Assembly: GCF_000208745.1 (NCBI RefSeq)
Contig: NC_030853.1
Coordinates: forward strand, 23,453,282 to 23,517,281
Length of the DNA: 64,000 nt
Direction of reading: 5' to 3'
Source of the DNA: Theobroma cacao
Lineage: Eukaryota > Streptophyta > Magnoliopsida > Malvales > Malvaceae
Positions 50,653-62,897 of this stretch are shown piece after piece; positions within the stretch are counted from its first letter, which is position 1; each line of letters begins with the position of its first letter. A model generated the notes under the pieces. The model did no database searches and was not told where the DNA came from. It was given only the letters and a program-made list of their open reading frames with translations. A program made the translations under genes and the position numbers.

Positions 50653-52053
50653 CTGAGTATCGCTTCTTTTTCCTTTGTGCATATTTTTCACCAGTAACTC
50701 AGCCATTTTTTTCCTTGTATATTTTTCTTGAACAATGCTGGGGGATTGCCATAGGACCTGGATTTGGCTGCTTGTTGTCGATGGAAATAGTTTGCTGCTT
50801 CTGTGGAGACTGGTTTAATATATACTATGTATAGATATAAACTATGAGATGGAAAATGTTTGATTAAAATGTTTTTTATGTCCCAAAACTAATAATTTTA
50901 TCTTAGTAGCACCCTGACATACAAGTGCGACATATTTTCTTTACTAGTTAAATAATATTGGTAAATGGATGAGTTCGGACATGTTTAGAGTGGTTATATA
51001 AAATGTTCGAGTCATTACGAAATTGATCGAATCTTTTTACATTCAAGTCATTTTGAATTTGAGCTTGAAGTAATTTTTTTTTTTAATTTTTGGATCAATT
51101 CAAATTTGTTAGAATTAGAATCTAAATTTTTTCATACAGGTTTTTAGGTTCGGGTTCATTTTGCCAAGTTTACGGTTAGATCCCGGCATTATGATCCATG
51201 GCGGCCCTCTATCTAATGGACTATGGAAAGGCTGAAGGACTTTTACTCTTCAGATGTGCTCACGACACCAGGCCAAAACCTGATAAGTTGATCGAGTACT
51301 TGTTCTTACACTACTTGCATCTTTACATCTGCAGAAGAAGAAACGCTCGGAGAAGACAATTTTATCAACCTTTGCATCTGATATTCGATATATTCTAAAA
51401 GATTTCTAACTTTGATGTCCTCAAAAGGTGATACTAATTAAAAGGTTGTAAATCAGATACACTGAGTTGTACAGTGGAACGCCCAATAAAAAATCTCATT
51501 ATTCTTTATTGGAAAATATAGGGAAATGCTTTCTACTTGAAATCCGAATGGATTTGGGACAGGTTGAGATTTACAACAACCTAAACTCTGTGGGGAGGAG
51601 ATTTCAACAAACAAAAACAAGTCATCCATTGAAGTTTTCATGTACGTTTCAAAATCTTCAAAGGTTATAAAACGTTAGAGCTTTATTTTAATAGCAATTC
51701 AACTAAAGCTTTAAATTTGTTTATCTTATTATATTATAACACTTGAAATTGATTCCTAATTAGAATTGGATTCTATTTATTTTTCAGTTGTTTTATAACA
51801 CTTGAAATTATATACAAATTTGATTTGGACTCGAAATATTAAGAATATAAAAACCTAATTTTTGTACATTTAAATACTATTGCTTGGATTGTGCAACTCA
51901 GGAAAAAATCATATCAAAGCGCAACACTAGGTAATCCTCTTTTCTATTCCTTTCCTTCAATTCATGTGGTTCTTCGTCATTTTTTTTATTTTAATTTTTC
52001 AAATTGTTTCATTAACAAAAGAATTCTTTTTTCCAACTTGTATCTAGAAAAGC
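50653..52053. other. Intergenic DNA between reductase and F-box genes
   Basis: The first 200 bp are the probable 3' end of the reductase transcript. About 50960-51180 looks like a decayed repeat. A 66-codon open frame at 51198-51398 shows no domain. No gene is supported. Confidence 0.5.
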
Positions 52054-53229
52054 ATGAACAAAAGCATGAAGAATGTCAAAGCAAATTGGGAAAATCTCCC
52101 AACACTTTGTCTCTTTTTAGTTCTTGACAAATTAGATGTACCTAGCAATTTGGTTCGATTTGGTGCAGTTTGTAAGTATTGGCATTCCGTCTTCAATAAC
52201 TTTCTTGACCTAAAAAGAGGATCATCACTTAATCTAGTTCCTATGTTGTTGATTCCAAGGAAGAGCAACAGAGTTCGACAATTATACAGCTTACAAGTTG
52301 AAACAAAAATCTATAACATAGTGTTACCAATGTCTCATAATAAGAGGATTTGTGGTTCTTCTTATGGTTGGTTAGCCGCTGTGGATAAGAATATGGTTAT
52401 AACCCTCTTAAATCCGTTTAAGGATGGAATCACAATTAATCTCCCTAAGATTGAAGTTGGACTTGATCAAAACACAGCAGCCTACCAATATGAGGTTCAT
52501 AAGGTTATCTTATCAACAGACCCTTTATTGCATCCGGATGGTTATGTGGTTGTGGTTATTTATAACTTTAGACGCAGAATAGCCTTCTACAAATCTAAAC
52601 AAAAAAGTTGGACATATCTAGATAAGAACTTGACAGCTTTCACTGATGTTATTTTTTATAAAAATTTGACTTATGCAATCGGAACTCGGAGCTTGACAAT
52701 CTCTTTTGATGTTAATAGTTTTGATGATAGTCTGAAATCACCAAGGGTAAAAATACTCATGTCGACACATAAAAGGTTAGAGGATTATTTTGCTCGTGTA
52801 TATCTTGTTGAATCATCTAAAGGAGATCTCTTCTCTATTAAAAGGATAGTTGGTGTTAAAGACAATCATTATAGTACTCATTTTACTGAGAGTTTCAAGG
52901 TTTTCAAGTTGATTTTGGATGACCAAAGTGGTGAATTGTTAGAGGAAAAAGAGGTAAAGAATATACATGAAGATGTAGTGTTTGTGGGTTATAATCAGAC
53001 CTTGGCTGTGTCAATTTTGGATTTTCCTGAAGACAAACCTAATTCTATATATTTCACGGATGATTGTTTCATTGCTACTGGTTATTGGCCAACTGGCTCT
53101 CAATTAGATAATGGTTTTTTCAACATGAAAGATGGAAATATGGGAATATATTACCAATTCAATCCTTTGTACAAGTATCTAGCTCCTTATATTTGGATCG
53201 TACCACCGGTTGAATTTAAATTACATTGA
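52054..53229 (+). CDS. F-box protein with DUF295 domain (single exon)
   Basis: An uninterrupted frame of 391 residues. The F-box lies at about residues 12-50 (NWENLPTLCLFLVLDKLD, then RFGAVCKYWHSVF). The central part has ICGSSYGWLAAVDKN and TLLNPFKDGITINLP, and the C-terminus contains the DUF295 signature region (SIYFTDDCF, YQFNPLYKYLAPYIWIVPP). F-box proteins join Skp1-cullin1 ubiquitin ligases and pick substrates through the C-terminal part; the target here is unknown. F-box/DUF295 genes expand and decay fast in plants, and a dead relative lies at 33215-33530. The ATG at 52054 is followed by a second in-frame ATG four codons later, so the exact start is uncertain. No stop or frameshift is present. 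Confidence 0.9.
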   Translation: MNKSMKNVKANWENLPTLCLFLVLDKLDVPSNLVRFGAVCKYWHSVFNNFLDLKRGSSLNLVPMLLIPRKSNRVRQLYSLQVETKIYNIVLPMSHNKRICGSSYGWLAAVDKNMVITLLNPFKDGITINLPKIEVGLDQNTAAYQYEVHKVILSTDPLLHPDGYVVVVIYNFRRRIAFYKSKQKSWTYLDKNLTAFTDVIFYKNLTYAIGTRSLTISFDVNSFDDSLKSPRVKILMSTHKRLEDYFARVYLVESSKGDLFSIKRIVGVKDNHYSTHFTESFKVFKLILDDQSGELLEEKEVKNIHEDVVFVGYNQTLAVSILDFPEDKPNSIYFTDDCFIATGYWPTGSQLDNGFFNMKDGNMGIYYQFNPLYKYLAPYIWIVPPVEFKLH

Positions 53230-54390
53230 AATTAATTATGTTATACCTTTGGTTAGGGTATATGTTAATTTTATATTTTTATTTATGTAGTCTTTAGATT
53301 GTCTTTTAAATTTTATTCAATTATTATTTTATATCTAATTAGCAACTGTTGCATTAATTTTTTTATTATCAAATATAATGACAATCTTTTTTTAAATATT
53401 TTTTATACATTATTATCAATTTAACGAGAGAATATGAACAAATTAACAATATATTAAGAAGCCAGAATCCATATTTATATAATCATTAAAGAAGGCAGGT
53501 ATAAAAAAAAAAAAAAACAAGAAAGACTAGTCAAATTTACAAGAGTTTGATTTCAGCCGCAAAGCCTCACAATAAATACCTGACGATAACACTCGTAAAC
53601 CCTCGCTTAATTCCTACTTCCTTCATTCCCTTCTATATTGGTTAAACCATTTTCCCGGTGCTATCCTATTTAAAAGGGTGCTAATTGGCAATGGCTACAG
53701 TGAGACTGACTTTACTGTAGAATTCATCGGTACTAATTCCCACAAGTTTTTTTTATTGTAAATTTATTCGTTCTTGGTTTTAAGAAGGTTAAACAGTCAA
53801 ATGAACACTTGAATCATCCTTCACTGCTTTTCCTTTTTTTAACAGAATTCAAGTTCATGAGGCTCTGTGTCTGAAACCTTTTATACCTCGTCTCCTCATC
53901 AAATTGCTGTGGTGGTTCAATTTCTCTTTCTCTTAACTCTGTTGGTCTCCTGCCATTGCTTTGAACGGTTTCTGTTCATGTAGGTTATTCTTGCAGCTGG
54001 AAAGAGGTTTGCCTCTCCTCCAAGCATCTAGAGCTTCCTTTTTCGGCAGCAGTTTCTGCCATATATTTCAAGCTTAAATTTGAAATTGCCATCCTACCTG
54101 AAAACTAGAAGGTCTCCTATAAAATTGTGTGTTAAGAATTTTAGGGTTAATCGAAACTAAGAGTATTTGTTTTCCTCAAGTTTAAAGATTTTTACTTGAA
54201 GAGCAAAATTAAAATCTAATGAAGTTAACAATATTATGCGTTAAAAAGCAGTGGATATATAAAAGGGTGGTTAATTACCACTAGGGTAGAGAAGTTTTGG
54301 ACTAAAACCTTGAAAAAGGAATTGTCTTTCTTGCCATTAGCTGCTTTGCTCTCGAGATCATGTAACATTGGGAGGATCAATTTTATACAG
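53230..54390. other. Intergenic DNA, no supported gene
   Basis: After AT-rich DNA to 53520, the part at 53540-54100 has more even composition and could be an unexpressed or non-coding remnant, but its open frames are short and show no domain. Confidence 0.45.
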
Positions 54391-54468
54391 CTCATTGGTT
54401 GGTGCACAATTCTCCTACTTTAAGAGTAGGGATCGAATCCTCCTTCTCCTAATTATAAAAAAAAAAAT
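54391..54468 (+). repeat. tRNA-derived SINE-like fragment, copy 2
   Basis: CATTGGTTGGTGCAC, then GGGATCGAATCC (B-box-like), then TTCTCCTAATTATAAA and an A-run, match the copy at 6231-6309 over about 75 bp. The B box is better preserved here. Confidence 0.55.
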
Positions 54469-55649
54469 CTCATAATCTCATAGTAGGTTAGGATTCAATT
54501 ACAATATACAAAAGTCAAATTAAGCATATGTGGTATTTTATGTTAATTTTTATACATTTAGGTTAATAATATATAAATTCAAATTAAGCATCTTGTTTTG
54601 CATTGTATCAATCATGTGCTGAAGGCTCTTCTATATATTAATCTGTAAGGGAGTTTTGTTGGTTTTAACTTTGTATAAAGCTCATGAACCCTCTTCTTGC
54701 TCAGAAGTTGGCTAATTCATTCACAATTTGTAGTCAACATCCCAAGAGTTTGCTCTGTGCAGAACTAAGATAAAAATTAAAGAGATAAATATGAATTCAA
54801 TTACAAAATTTTGTTGTGCATGTAATCTTATGTTGTAAGCAAAGTAATTATGGATGGTTGCAAATCTAGAGTTTCGAATTAGAAAATTTTATGCAATGAT
54901 TTGTTAATTTTGTTGTTAAGTTGAACCTTTTTCGCTGTGTAGAATTTACCATAGTTGAATGTCGCCCATAGCGGACTTCTCTATTATTCTTGAGTTACTG
55001 CTCTTCATTATTAATCCACCATTGAGTGTGATGCAGTGGTCTACATAGCATTCTTCATGGTTGGAGTTTTATTAGATATTCAAAGTGTTAACACGAATTG
55101 CATCAATGATTTGGAGACTGTTAAGTTGCCCGACCATCGCCACGAAATCCATCTCAATGCATGAAAAATTAGGTTTAATTGCCCTATTTTCTTTTTGTTT
55201 GTACAAGCTCTAATTATTGTTGAAATTAAAATTTGCAAGTCTAAGGGTTATTATTAAATAACAAGGTCAAATTTCTTGACCTTATTGTAGATTTCACCTT
55301 TTTTGTAACTTTGACCATTCTAGGTCTTCACCTGCCCTCCTCTTCACATTTGCAGTTTCTTGTCACTTGTGGGTACTGTTCCTGGTAGCTGATTTTGATT
55401 ATTCAAAGGATTGACAGCCTAGTCTAACTAGGGCTTCAAGCATAGTAGATAATTTTCATATCCATTACTTTGTTTCTTTGCATGCTCATAAACTTGGAAA
55501 AAAATTTACTTGTTTGATTCTGTTTCTTGCATCGCTGTTTGACTTATTTTGTGGTTCCCCTTACACCAAGATATTCACTTTAGCTACAATAATGGTATTG
55601 CATTGAAAATGATTAGTAGCAGTGTTTGTGCTAAGCCCAAGCTTTTATT

Positions 55650-56530
55650 TTGAGTCTCAATTCATATGTGGGTCTTGGATGTACTTCCATTGCATGATGT
55701 TGTGAAGGACATGGCATTACGCATTACTAATCATAGACCTTAATTATTGGTAAAAGCTGGTATGCAATTGGAAAAGATGCCAGCTACGCAAGAATAGACT
55801 GAAGATCTGGAGAAGGTTTCATTGATGGGGAATTGGAAATTACGAGTTCCATTAAGAATGTCACCACCAAAATGTCAAAAGTTGACAACTTGATTGTTGT
55901 CCTCACTCTCTATAGGGAGTATTCCAGAATGTTTCTTTGAGCACATGTGTGAACTCAAGATTCTTGATCTTTCTAATAATCCCATTAAGAGCTTGCTGAA
56001 TTTCATCTCTTATTCGGAAAGTCTCAGTGCATTGTTGCTTTATGATTGTAGGAAATTAGAGCATGTGCCATCTTTCTCAAAACTTGAAGCTTTAAAGATG
56101 TTGGACATGAGGAACATATATCAAAGATCTCCCTCATGGGATGAAAAAATTGGTAAATCTTGAATATTTTGATATTTGTTGTGCGAATATAAAGAGATTC
56201 CATATGGAATATTATCAAAACTCTCACGCCTTCAACAATTGGCAGCATATAAACTTTTCGAAAGCTGTAGAAGATTTGTCAGGGGAGAAGAGATAAGTGG
56301 ATTAAGAAAGTTGGAGTTTTTTTGAGGGAGGTTATATGACTTGAACGAGTTGAATAGTTATGTCCAAGCTTTGTGTGGTAGAAGACAAGGGCCAGCTTGT
56401 AAATATTTCATTTGTGTGGGTGATCAAGATGTAGTTAACGAGGGTTTTGAAAAGGGTTCTTTTGGTAGGGAAAGAGGACATGTTGCAATGAGTGAATTGA
56501 AATATGCTAAAGGCAGTAGAAAACAAGACT
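55650..56530 (+). pseudogene. CC-NB-LRR disease-resistance gene remnant
   Basis: Read across frames, the order is LHDVVKDMALRIT (the MHD-type motif ending the NB-ARC domain), a link with EDLEKVSLMGN, then LRR segments IPECFFEHMCELKILDLSNNPIKSL, LSALLLYDCRKLEHVPS and LEALKMLDMRN. Further pieces follow with FESCRRFVRGEEISGLRKLEF and GRLYDLNELNSYVQALCGRRQGP. This is the pattern of RPS5-type CNL immune receptors. Stops and frameshifts occur throughout. The coiled coil, P-loop and kinase-2 are missing upstream. It cannot make a working receptor. Confidence 0.85.
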
Positions 56531-56839
56531 AAAGCAATCTTTGAAGCGTAAATGCTTTTGGTGGCAGGTGGTAAGGGATAAGAAAAAGTGGAGGAAGCGA
56601 TGGATTACGATGAATGGGAAGGGCTAAATAGAAAGAATGTTTGGAGGATTCTCGAGAGAGCTTTCAGGACAATCTCTAGGTTTCTAATAATTTCTTATTG
56701 CCTCCTAACCTCCAACCCCTCATATTTATTCTGAACATGAACACTTTTTTAAGAGTAGTTAGGAGAATACGTTTAATCATGAGAAAACGTGCTTGCCATG
56801 AAAGAGCAATTAAAGAATAGTTTATGGGATATTAAAGGA

Positions 56840-57110
56840 ATGACCATGTTGTTGAGTAGTAAGCGTAAGTTTTGGGTAATGGAGTAGTGACACTTAATAG
56901 TGTGCCACGTGCATTCTTAAGGAGCAAGGAAAGAAAAAGGGATGAAACACATGTACTTCAAAGAAAAGTTAAGAAGAAGTTCTCTTAACTATCTTTATAT
57001 TTGAGTCACCAAGCCACGCTCTCTAGAACATTCCAAATGTAAAAATAACTCATGAACTTTGCCACTTGTTCTGAGTTACTTTCACTTTCCTATACAAACA
57101 ACTATTTCAT
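56840..57110. repeat. Left arm of a large inverted repeat
   Basis: The segment with AAGTTAAGAAGAAGTTCTC, CTTTATATTTGAGTCACCAAG, ACATTCCAAATGTA and GAGTTACTTTCACTTT recurs in reverse complement at about 58180-58370. Divergence is considerable, with indels. The minisatellite starts where this arm ends. Confidence 0.55.
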
Positions 57111-57126
57111 ACTTGTTCTTGGGTGT

Positions 57127-57421
57127 TTCTGCGCTTGAAACGGTCCTAGGCACTTTTACGCTTGGAATGCCCTTGGGCACTTCCATGATTCAAACACCCT
57201 TGGCATTTCCACGCTTCAAACGCCTCAGGCGATTCTAAGCTTGGAATGCCCCTAGGCGCTTTAACGTTTAAAACACTCATTGGCGCTTTTGCGCTTGGAA
57301 CTGAAACATCACTGGGTGCTTCTACGCTTGGAACACTCATGGACGCTTTCACACTTAGAATGCCCCTGGACACTTCTGCGCTTGGAATACCCTGAACGTT
57401 TCCACACTTGGAATGCCCTTG
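57127..57421. repeat. 27-bp minisatellite, about 10 degenerate units
   Basis: Units vary around GCTTGGAATGCCCCTGGGCACTT plus four bases. Because 27 is a multiple of three, the minus strand stays open for 75 codons and gives repeating nonapeptides such as VKAPRGIPS and VEAPSDVSV. Some units have small indels. No start codon context, signal or neighbouring exon supports a real protein. Confidence 0.85.
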
Positions 57422-58045
57422 ATGTAATTTTTCTGTAACACAATACTTTAAAAATAATAGTTAGCCATTATTATTAAGACACCTAAGGTTATAACTATAA
57501 ACAAATAAAATAAATAATACATCTACTTATTTATTTTTATAAAAATTTAGCTTAATAAACATAAATATTTTTATAATATATATTTTGTGAGGGGTTATTA
57601 CAAAAAGAGCCCCTTTTGTTACCAATTCGTCGAATTTAAAATGCTTGATCAATACTTGAGGAGATGGATATGAGCTAGAAATGGAAGAATAGGTTTGGAT
57701 TTTGGTTATTTGCTTCTATTTGATAGCAAGGATAAAAAGAAGAAATATCAATGAATATAGCAATATTCAACCATTTTATGTTTTGGATAAATGATCAAAT
57801 GCTACCAAAGTAATTCCCTTGGCTTGTGTCATTGACATGTTTTCTATATTGATGAAACCATTTTCCAGCCACCATTTTCTTGTATTTACAGCTTTGTCCC
57901 TTTTTAAGTAGCAATCTTAACAAGCTTAGTCATGTTTATATAAAAAATCATGTTTAAGTTCTTGTCTTGTAGATACTTGATTTTGATTAGTACTTATTTT
58001 TAAAAGAATTATTTTACATTATAATATTGTATAAAGAATAATGAG

Positions 58046-58200
58046 AACAACCATTACAAATGAAGCAGTACTTCATGCAAAACAATTAAAACAAGTAAAG
58101 TACTACTTCATGTGAAGGAACTAGAATAACTAGAGTACTATCCTATACGGAACAACTAATATAAGTAAAATAACTATTTCGTATAGAATAACCATTTCAC
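58046..58200. repeat. Degenerate tandem repeat, about 35-bp unit
   Basis: Four variants of AACAATTAAAACAAGTAAAGTACTACTTCATGTGAAGG-type sequence follow each other (AATAACTAGAGTACTATCCTATACGG, AACTAATATAAGTAAAATAACTATTTCGTATAG). It lies between the minisatellite and the right arm of the inverted repeat. Confidence 0.5.
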
Positions 58201-58370
58201 GCGGACAAAAGTGAAAGCAACCTAAAATAAGTAACAGAGTTCACAAGTTACTTTCATTTTAGGATATTTTGGAGAATTTGACTTGATGGCTCAAATATAA
58301 TGGTAGTTAAGAAGTCATCTCTTAACCTTTTCTTAAAATACAATCGTTTCTCCCTCTTATCTTATTCTTT
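58180..58370. repeat. Right arm of a large inverted repeat
   Basis: In reverse complement it reads GGTTAAGAGATGACTTCTTAAC, CATTATATTTGAGCCATCAAG, AATATCCTAAAATGAAAGTAAC and GGTTGCTTTCACTTT, the same order as the left arm at 56840-57110. Together they could fold into a hairpin with a loop of about 1.1 kb. Confidence 0.55.
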
Positions 58371-60440
58371 TGTACTTATTCACATACACCTTTTGTCTTT
58401 AAGTTGTTTTCGTATAGCTTTTCTTACATACCTTTTTCATTTATTATTTACTCAAGAATAAATCTCATTATGTTATTAACAGCCATAAAATCCATTATTT
58501 TAATAATCATATAATGGATTTCTAACGGTTGCTTAACATTAAAAACTTAATAATGATCACCCAATATTAAAGTCATTATTCATTATGTGCATTAAAGTCC
58601 ATTCTTGAGTAACTGCCATTTCTAGTACTATATAGAGTTTTCACAATTCATTTGAAGGATTTTTCAAAACTACCTTATTTTCACTCAAAGCTTCTCTCTA
58701 ACTTCTCTCTTTAGCCCTTTTATACATTTTGTATCTATTCTCTTCGTGTTCTCTTTCACCTACCACGACATTTAGTATTTTAAGAACTGTTCCAATCTTC
58801 TTCTCTATCACCTTCGATACATTCTTGTACTTATTTGTAACGCTTCTTCTTCCCATCATAAGAATATGATTTACATGTCCTAATTGGATTATTAGATGAC
58901 CAACCTAGTAAGTATATGTAGACAAGCCTACAATATAATTATTACTTTTAAAAATTATAAATAAAAGCCAAAACATCCTTACGCAAATTAATATTTGAAT
59001 GAAAAATAGTATTGAAAAAGTAAATTCAGGAGTACTTGTTTGAAACAAATGAAAATTTGACTGAGAAAATAAGGAAAGGCGTATACGTTTGGTAATCTCT
59101 ACGAAACTTTATCGGGGAATGGATTGTCAATTTGTGACCCAAACAAGCGGGAGGCTTTGTTAAGAACAATTCTGTTTCTGTGACCAAACAACCAGATTTT
59201 AGGGTAAGGTGGTGTCCCTCGAGGGCTTCCACCCATCCCCTTTAAAAGCCGGACCTTCCCGCTTTTCTCTTCCATCTGTTTCGTTTTCTAGCTTTGGGTT
59301 CTCAATCTGAGATTTTCTTCAATAGCTTACTCTAACCAGAAAAATACTCTAAACCTTTCCCTTTGAATTTTTTCGATTTTAATTGGTGATGAAGATGATG
59401 AAAGCAATGGACGGGTGATGATCAACCTTTTCTTCATTTGATCAAAAATATCCTCGCTACGTTCTTTCTGATTCATTCTCTGTAATGCCGAGAGAGAAGA
59501 AATCCAGGCATATTATTTGATTCTGCTTCAATATTTTGCAGGTTTGTAGTCTGGTTATGATTTTTTAGAATTTATCCAGGCATATCCCTGCAAATTTTTA
59601 AGTAGAGTGTTTTTTATTAATTTAGACAATTTCGTAATCAAATGTTACAACATCATTAGATTGCTGAGCATAATCATGTTCAAATTTTACTTTGAAATTT
59701 TCTACACGTTAAAGCATCCATCATTTATCTTGCTAATGAAATCTCATATTTGGTACGGATTATTATTGTATTATTCGGAGTAATTTATAATTTTCTTTTT
59801 GTAGATATAAAATTTAATTGAACACGTATATCTTTTTGTGAAATTTAGGATAATTACTATTCATTGTCTATTTTTTAAAAATGATAATACTTTTAAAGTA
59901 TAAAATTAATTGTTTATGAAGATAATTATAATTGAAAGATAATCATATATTAAAAATAATTAAATATTTTATAATATTAATTTATACATAACTCCAAGGT
60001 GACGGCGGCTGCGGCGGCTCTGATTCTGTCCTCGCAAAAACCCTAATTTATAAATAACCCAAAACTATTAGAATTAAGAATAATATTTTCTAATAAAAAC
60101 CATTTAATTTATTTACAATTTTTACTTTCAAATTGAATAAATTCTATTAATTTATGATAAAAATATTTTAAATGAAAATTATTATATGCAATTAAAATTT
60201 TGTTACATATTCATAAATTAAATAATAATATTTAAAATCATAAATTTAGATATATATATATATATATTTATATATATGTATTTATGTATGTATGTATATA
60301 TATAAGTTAGCATGAATTCTTAGACATAGGCATGATTATTAGTGGTAAAAATTTATTTGATTCGTTCGAATTTAAAAAATTAAAAATGACTTGAATTTGA
60401 ATGATATGAAAGATTAATTGGAAATCATTGTAATAAAAAA
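58371..60440. other. Intergenic DNA with two isolated GC-richer patches
   Basis: 59220-59560 looks like a gene leader (pyrimidine-rich, then short frames starting MKMMKAMDG and MPREKKSRH), but no gene body follows. 60000-60045 is a short GC-rich patch (GGCGGCTGCGGCGGCTCTG) in very AT-rich DNA. An (AT)-rich microsatellite is at 60249-60304. No gene is supported. Confidence 0.45.
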
Positions 60441-60812
60441 TTTTTCAACTTGAAATAACTTGGGCCGTCCAATTGTGACCTATGGTGGAGTAGTCGGAGA
60501 TTGGATAGGCTATTCCTTGATTGATTGCCACATGTAATGGGTTTGGCTGTGGGCTGTCAGAGACCTGGAAGGTCCGGGTATCAAGCCCAATGCATATCAA
60601 CTTTAATTTCAGAATGAAAGGACAAAATTCAGCACCTATAACATCCTCACTGCTCATATACGGCATTGTGTGATCAACCTACCAAGTCATAGACGGCGGA
60701 TGATGGACGGTCCAGGTTGCACCCTAAACTCCCCGTCCCAATACCACGGCAATGTAATCTTCTCCAGCACTGCAACAGTGATTACTCTACTCGGTGGTCT
60801 TCTATCGGAACC

Positions 60813-62897
60813 TGTTATGGATAGGGTAATGAATATGTAGCGTTTAATGTCCAAATCTCATCATTGTCAGTTGAAGCTGGACCGTGGCTGCCTCTTTATG
60901 AAGCAGAACGGTGTGGTCCTGTGTAAATGGTGCAGACCGCAAACCTCTCGCACCAAACTCTTTGAACAACTTCATTGCCAAATTTAATAGTTGATGCACC
61001 AATAAGAAAGTGGAGAGACAGAGAGTATAATACAACGTAAATCTCATGGTTTTGAACACAATTTAAAGAAAACATGAGATTAGATAATTTTGAGTTTAAT
61101 CTTAACGTGTTTCGTATTTAATCATTTTTAACATGTTTAAGACACGAACATGTTAAACATGAATAATACGTTTAAAATACGTTTAGTTAATTGTATTATC
61201 GTGTTTAAACATGTATACGTGATACGTTTATCAACTTGTTAAAAATTAATAATCAAAAATTATTTTAATCTTACTTAAATAATTTTAGTTTGGATGTTTC
61301 GAATTGTTTATGGTTGATGATATAATTAATGATATGTACGTATTTAATCATGAATGAAAATTATAGATGATTTTAGGTATTATTAATATTTTCAGATTAG
61401 ATGTTAATGATAGATTTTATCATATTATATGATAATGAATTTTATGTATGTTATTTATGTTAAATTTTATTATATTTGATATTAAGATTAGTTTGTTTTG
61501 ATATAACCTGTTACGGATAGTGTAATGAATATGTAGCGTTTAATGTCCAAATCTCATCATTGTCAGTTGAAGCTGGACCGTGGCTGCCTCTTTATGAAGC
61601 AGAACGGTGTGGTCCTGTGTAAATGGTGCAGACCGCAAACCTCTCACACCAAACTCTTTGAACAACTTCATTGCCAAATTTAATAGTTGATGCACCAATA
61701 AGAAAGTGGAGAGGCAGAGAGTATAATACAAGGTAAATCTCGTAGTTTTGAACACGATTTAAAGATGACATGAGATTAGATAATTTTGAGTTTAATCTTA
61801 ACGTGTTTCATATTTAATTATTTTTAATATGTTTAAGACACGAACGTGTTAAACATGAATAATACGTTTAAAATACGTTTAGTTAATTGTATTATCGTGT
61901 TTAAACATGTATACGTGATACGTTTATCAACTTGTTAAAAATTAATAATCAAAAACTATTTTAACCTTACTTAAATAATTTTAGTTTGGATGTTTCGAAT
62001 TGTTCATAGTTGATGATATAATTAATGATATGTACATATTTAATCATGAATGAAAATTATAGAAGATTTTAGATATTATTAGTATTTTCAGATTAGATGT
62101 TAATGATAGATTTTATCATATTATATGATAATGAATTTTATGTATGTTATTTATGTTAAATTTTATTATATTTGATGTTAAGATTAGTTTGTTTTGATAT
62201 AACCTGTTACGGATAGGGTAATGAATATGTAGCGTTTAATGTCCAAATCTCATCATTGTCAGTTGAAGCTGGACCGTGGCTGCCTCTTTATGAAGCAGAA
62301 CGGTGTGGTCCTGTGTAAATGGTGCAGACCGCAAACCTCTCACACCAAACTCTTTGAACAACTTCATTGCCAAATTTAATAGTTGATGCACCAATAAGAA
62401 AGTGGAGAGACAAAGAGTATAATACAAGGTAAATCTCATAGTTTTGAACACGATTTAAAGAAGACATGAAATTAGATAATTTTGAGTTTAATCTTAACGT
62501 GTTTCGTATTTAATCATTTTTAACATGTTTAAGATACGAACGTGTTAAATATGAATAATATGTTTAATATACGTTTAGTTAATTGTATTATCGTGTTTAA
62601 ACATGTATACGTGATACGTTTATCAACTTGTTAAAAATTAATAATCAAAAACTATTTTAACCTTACTTAAATAATTTTAGTTTGGATGTTTCAAATTGTT
62701 CATAGTTGATGATATAATTAATGATATGTACGTATTTAATCATGAATGAAAATTATAGATGATTTTAGATATTATTAGTATTTTAGATTAGATGTTAATG
62801 ATAGATTTTATCATATTATACGATAATGAATTTTATGTATGATATTTATGTTAAATTTTATTATATTTGATGTTAAGAGTAGTTTGTTTTGATATAA
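60813..62897. repeat. Tandem triplication of a 696-bp unit
   Basis: Copies start at 60813, 61509 and 62205, each with CCTGTTAYGGATAG, and the third diverges after GATATAA at about 62897. Differences between copies are scattered single bases. Each unit has two parts: a mixed-composition piece (first roughly 250 bp, open for 71 codons on the minus strand) and an AT-rich piece with many AACATG, ACGTGTTT and ACACGAA motifs like hAT subterminal DNA. The repeated minus-strand frame ends LLHKEAATVQLQLTMMRFGH; it has no known domain and I do not call it a gene. Confidence 0.93.

Noticed and set aside
60445..60666. 73-codon minus-strand frame left of the triplication
   Set aside because: No recognised domain. 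It may belong to the same decayed gene-like piece as the triplicated frame, but this is too weak to call.
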